This document shows, piece by piece, positions 14,925-17,669 of a stretch of DNA of 17,669 nt. This stretch comes from Candidatus Brocadiaceae bacterium. GTDB lineage: Bacteria; Planctomycetota; Brocadiia; SM23-32. The DNA is taken from assembly GCA_003551785.1 (NCBI GenBank), contig PUNP01000049.1, positions 1 to 17,669 of the forward strand. The letters are read 5' to 3'. The notes below the pieces were generated by a model, which was not told where the DNA came from, made no database searches, and saw only the letters and a program-made list of their open reading frames with translations. Within the stretch, counting starts at the first letter, position 1. Every line of letters begins with the position of its first letter. The translations under genes were made by a program, and so were the position numbers.

Positions 14925-14941
14925 AATTTATACATTCTGTT

Positions 14942-16870
14942 ATGAAAGAAAAAACTTTAACTGCAAATGAGCTTTTCCGGCAAAACGAACGTAAGGATAT
15001 TGTTCGTCTCGTCACCGCCGGAAGTGTGGATGACGGCAAGTCCACGCTGATTGGACGGCTGCTTTATGACAGCAAAACACTTTACGAGGATCACCTGGCC
15101 GCCTTAAAAAATGATTCGGCCCAGTGCGGATCGGCGGGAGGCGATATTGATTATGCGTTGCTTTGCGATGGGCTTAAGGCCGAGCGGGAGCAGGGTATAA
15201 CGATAGATGTCGCCTATCGGTATTTCTCAACACCAAGGCGTAATTTTATTATTGCCGATACACCCGGACACGAACAGTATACGAGAAATACTGTTACCGG
15301 AGCTTCCAATGCCGATGTTGGGCTTTTTCTCATTGATGCTCGACACGGCGTCATTCAGCAGACAAAGCGCCACAGCTTTATCGCTTCTCTGCTGGGTCTG
15401 AAGCATGTTATCGTCGCGGTGAACAAAATGGATTTGGTAGATTACAATGAAGAGGTGTTTCAGCAAATACGGGATGATTACGAAGATTTCTCGCAGCGGC
15501 TGGATATCCCGGAAATACATTTCATCCCTATTTCAGCACTTAAAGGTGATAATGTTGTCGAGGTAAGCGATAACATGAAATGGTTCCGTGGTCTGCCGCT
15601 CATCGAATACCTGGAGACAGTCCATATCGGCAGCGATCGCAACCTCGTCGATCTGCGCTTTCCGGTCCAATATGTGATACGGCCCAACCTCAACTTCAGA
15701 GGTTTTGCCGGCACTGTCGCCTCGGGCGTTATACGCCAGGGAGATGAAGTCATGGCACTTCCCTCCGGACGACGTTCGAAGGTTAAAACTATCACGACCT
15801 TTGACGGTGACCTTGAGGAGGCGTTTCCTCCCATGTCGGTTACCGTATCTCTTGAAGATGAAATTGATGTCAGCCGCGGCGATATGCTGGTGCATGTCAA
15901 TAATGTACCTCATAACGGGAATGCGGTTGAGGCGATGGTCGTTTGGATGAGCGAAGAGCCGCTTGAAGTCGGGCAGACTTATCGGATTAAGCACATGACC
16001 CGGATGCTGAACGCGGAAGTCAGCGCCATACGCTATGCTATTGATGTCAATACTCTGCATAGCCGGCCGGCCGAATCGCTGGGCCTTAATGACATAGGTC
16101 GGGTTGTGTTCAGGCTGCATAGCTCCCTTTATTTTGATCCTTATGAGCGTAACCGTGCCAGTGGCGCTTTTATACTGATCGACCGGTTAAGCAACGCGAC
16201 ATTGGCCGGTGCGATGATCATTGACCGTCGAACCGGCGAGCTTGTGCCGGACCCCGCCCTGGCAAAGCCTTCGGCTCATGCCGAAGTTCACCCTAAAACA
16301 AGCCGCATTTCATCTGAAGAACGCGAGGAGCGCACTGCGCAAAAACCGGTTACCATCTGGCTGACGGGGCTTCCGAAATCCGGTAAATCCACCCTTGCTT
16401 ATCTGCTCGAGCGAAAACTTTTCGATATGGGCTGTTTGCCTCATGTTATTGACGGAGAGAACATGCGGCTCGGTTTGTCTAAAGATCTTGGCTTCACGGC
16501 TAATGAACGTTCGGAAAACGTGCGGCGTGCCGCTGTGGTCGCCCGGCTGTGCAATGAGGCCGGCCTGATATCAATAGCGGCATTTGTATCACCCTACCGC
16601 AAGGATCGTGCGGATGCGAGGGAAAGTATCGGCAGTGACAAGTTCGTTGAAGTGTTCGTGCATACGCCACTTGAAATTTGTGAGGCGCGGGACACCGATG
16701 GTTTATACAAACGTGCCCGAAGCGGAGATTTAGCCCATTTCTCCGGCATCTCCGCACCTTATGAAGAACCGCAATCCCCTGATATAACCGTCAATACCGA
16801 AAAACATTCAGCCGAGAGTTGTGTTTATGAGATTATCCATGAACTGCAGCAGAAGGGATATATTAAGTAG
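14942..16870 (+). CDS. cysNC: Bifunctional CysN GTPase / APS kinase fusion
   Basis: This 642-aa protein joins the regulatory GTPase subunit of ATP sulfurylase to an APS kinase. The GTPase part has G1 at 27-35 (GSVDDGKST), an [13 protein letters not shown] switch segment near 81-93, DTPGH (106-110) and NKMD (161-164), then EF-Tu-like beta-barrel domains to about residue 430. A polar linker (about 435-468) leads to the kinase, with P-loop GLPKSGKST (476-484) and [13 protein letters not shown]. Its substrate motif is DGENMRLGL, departing from the canonical DGDNVRHGL of the separate CysC. Activity of this kinase half is therefore uncertain. GTP hydrolysis by CysN drives APS formation by CysD. No good Shine-Dalgarno is visible. 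Confidence 0.94.
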   Translation: MKEKTLTANELFRQNERKDIVRLVTAGSVDDGKSTLIGRLLYDSKTLYEDHLAALKNDSAQCGSAGGDIDYALLCDGLKAEREQGITIDVAYRYFSTPRRNFIIADTPGHEQYTRNTVTGASNADVGLFLIDARHGVIQQTKRHSFIASLLGLKHVIVAVNKMDLVDYNEEVFQQIRDDYEDFSQRLDIPEIHFIPISALKGDNVVEVSDNMKWFRGLPLIEYLETVHIGSDRNLVDLRFPVQYVIRPNLNFRGFAGTVASGVIRQGDEVMALPSGRRSKVKTITTFDGDLEEAFPPMSVTVSLEDEIDVSRGDMLVHVNNVPHNGNAVEAMVVWMSEEPLEVGQTYRIKHMTRMLNAEVSAIRYAIDVNTLHSRPAESLGLNDIGRVVFRLHSSLYFDPYERNRASGAFILIDRLSNATLAGAMIIDRRTGELVPDPALAKPSAHAEVHPKTSRISSEEREERTAQKPVTIWLTGLPKSGKSTLAYLLERKLFDMGCLPHVIDGENMRLGLSKDLGFTANERSENVRRAAVVARLCNEAGLISIAAFVSPYRKDRADARESIGSDKFVEVFVHTPLEICEARDTDGLYKRARSGDLAHFSGISAPYEEPQSPDITVNTEKHSAESCVYEIIHELQQKGYIK

Positions 16871-17169
16871 TCTCCGGGTAATCGTTAAGCTTGGTCGAAA
16901 TAAGGGGAACTTCGCGTCATTATTTTCGTTCCCAAAGTTGTACATACCTTATTGTATTTTCAAATGACAATCGAAATAAGCAGTCATTACTTCCACGGGG
17001 ACAAGCCCTTATTTCAGGTTTACCGCCCCGGACCCAGCAGGCCTTGTTCTCATAGTTTACATGATTATCCCGCATTTCTCACAAAGCAACGTTTGCTTTC
17101 TGCGCATCTGCACAACTGGAAACTTGTGAGAAAAGCGGGCTTGCCTGAAATCAAAAGAGAACATCTACG
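16871..17169. other. Non-coding region with inverted repeats before purK
   Basis: There is no convincing gene. A weak hairpin GGGAAC/GTTCCC (16905-16910 with 16928-16933) follows cysNC by 34 bases but lacks a T-run. The ten-base direct repeat TCGAAATAAG lies at 16895-16904 and 16971-16980. Two further complementary pairs are present: CAAGCCC (17002-17008) with GGGCTTG (17137-17143), and ATTTCAGG (17011-17018) with CCTGAAAT (17144-17151). Their order is swapped, so both cannot form in one nested fold. The main hairpin is listed separately. Confidence 0.5.
17069..17139. repeat. Long inverted repeat (MITE- or IS-end-like hairpin)
   Basis: CCCGC, A, TTTCTCACAA (17069-17084) pairs with TTGTGAGAAA, A, GCGGG (17124-17139): 15 base pairs broken by one A/A mismatch. 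The 39-base loop contains a second hairpin, AGCAA/TTGCT (17085-17089 and 17093-17097). There is no T-run downstream. The form fits a small mobile-element remnant, or a structured RNA in the purK leader. Confidence 0.7.
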
Positions 17170-17238
17170 TTGACTACGGATATTTTATCGGACAATTCAT
17201 TTGCACCAGCATACAAAAATGGTAAAATAGTTTTTGAC

Positions 17239-17669
17239 ATGGGAAAATTAGCGACATCAAATTTGAAACTGGGTATTATTGCAGGCGGTCAACTTGGAAA
17301 AATGCTGATCCAGGATGCCAGCAAATGGGATATGATCACGTATGTTTTAGACGATGATAAGAATTGTCCTGCAGGCAAAATAGCCTCTCATTTTATTAAG
17401 GGAGACAAGCTTGATTTCGAGGATGTTTACCATCTGGGAAAATTGGTGGATGTGCTGACATTTGAAATTGAGAATGTGAATATAGAAGCCCTGAAGATAC
17501 TTCATTCAGAAGGATACAGAGTTGTGCCCGCCCCTGAGATATTAGAGTTGATAAAGGATAAGGGTTTACAGAAAAAATTTTATGAAAAACAGGGTATTCC
17601 TACTTCTCCCTTCTGTATTTATGAATCAAAGGAGGCAGTTCTGGCCGGTATTGAAAAGGGAGAGATTAC
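17239..17669 (+). CDS. purK: N5-carboxyaminoimidazole ribonucleotide synthase, partial (3' end outside window)
   Basis: The visible part encodes about 143 residues of PurK, an ATP-grasp enzyme of purine synthesis that carboxylates AIR with bicarbonate and ATP. The glycine-rich start GIIAGGQLGKML is the family's nucleotide-fold opening. It is followed by a VLDDDKNCPAG segment, FEIENVN, VVPAPEIL, and KGLQKKFYEKQGIPTSPF, all in the expected order. The frame is open to the window end. The ATG at 17239 places the motif near residue 13, which suits the family, but no Shine-Dalgarno is seen. The frame stays open upstream to a TTG at 17170 (23 more residues), so a longer N-terminus is possible. GC drops back to about one third here, unlike the cys genes. 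Confidence 0.9.
   Translation, partial: MGKLATSNLKLGIIAGGQLGKMLIQDASKWDMITYVLDDDKNCPAGKIASHFIKGDKLDFEDVYHLGKLVDVLTFEIENVNIEALKILHSEGYRVVPAPEILELIKDKGLQKKFYEKQGIPTSPFCIYESKEAVLAGIEKGEI

Noticed and set aside
15533..16120. 195-aa minus-strand frame inside cysNC
   Set aside because: It is opposite conserved CysN domains and has no recognisable motif. GC-rich coding sequence often gives such frames.
16952..17173. 73-aa TTG-started frame between cysNC and purK
   Set aside because: It runs through the long inverted repeat, has no ribosome site and no family pattern. It could at most be a relic of a mobile-element gene.
17002..17238. Purine riboswitch in the purK leader
   Set aside because: The conserved loop-loop and junction bases of the purine aptamer are not present. 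Only generic inverted repeats are seen.

Overview
The window reads as one chromosomal segment of an uncultured or little-studied bacterium. Its core is a DNA-replication and topoisomerase operon (dnaN, a DUF721/DciA gene, gyrB, gyrA). GyrB is the long type (837 aa, with a large insertion after the Toprim domain). The GyrA N-terminal wording, the dnaN-dciA-gyrB-gyrA order and the poor Shine-Dalgarno sites at several starts are compatible with a PVC-group or related lineage. That placement is a guess from remembered protein style, not a proven assignment. Composition is uneven: sample lines counted by hand give about 25-40% GC in dnaN, gyrB and purK, and about 55-58% in cysC, cysNC and the SDR gene.

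Layout. 1-295: non-coding, GC-rich at its left edge, perhaps a repeat remnant. 296-1766: three small separate genes, namely bioY (biotin uptake S-component), a 123-aa orphan with its own clear promoter and strong terminator, and a 92-aa SemiSWEET/PQ-loop protein. 1767-2403: a 637-bp very AT-rich gap with repeated TTTTC(A/T)AC(A/C/T) boxes, a candidate replication origin just before dnaN. 2404-11010: a tight co-directional cluster dnaN-dciA-gyrB-gyrA-M20 homologue-gpgS, with ATGA or TAATG overlaps at three junctions. The M20-like protein has lost several metal-binding residues. GpgS makes glucosyl-3-phosphoglycerate, the precursor of the compatible solute glucosylglycerate.

11096-12811, minus strand: an SDR oxidoreductase, a TehB-like methyltransferase just upstream of it, and a DUF2283 protein with its own promoter. 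12812-13416: a gene-free gap containing a run of seven GTCATTG units with eight G-tracts, a strong G-quadruplex motif. 13417-16870: a GC-rich sulfate-activation operon, cysC-cysD-cysNC, which turns sulfate into APS and then PAPS and carries two different APS kinase domains. 16871-17169: no convincing gene, but a long near-perfect inverted repeat. 17239-end: the 5' part of purK.

How the genes fit together: the dnaN cluster joins the sliding clamp, the likely helicase-loading factor and both gyrase subunits. The two genes at its end are metabolic and may simply share its transcript. The cys operon supplies PAPS, but no PAPS reductase or sulfotransferase is in view, so its end use is unknown. 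No CRISPR array, rRNA, tRNA or intact transposase was seen. I found no clear new multi-gene system. The most notable points are the origin candidate, the degenerate M20 protein in a gyrase operon, the natural changes at quinolone-site residues of both gyrase subunits, and the possible transferred sulfate-activation cassette between two repeat structures.
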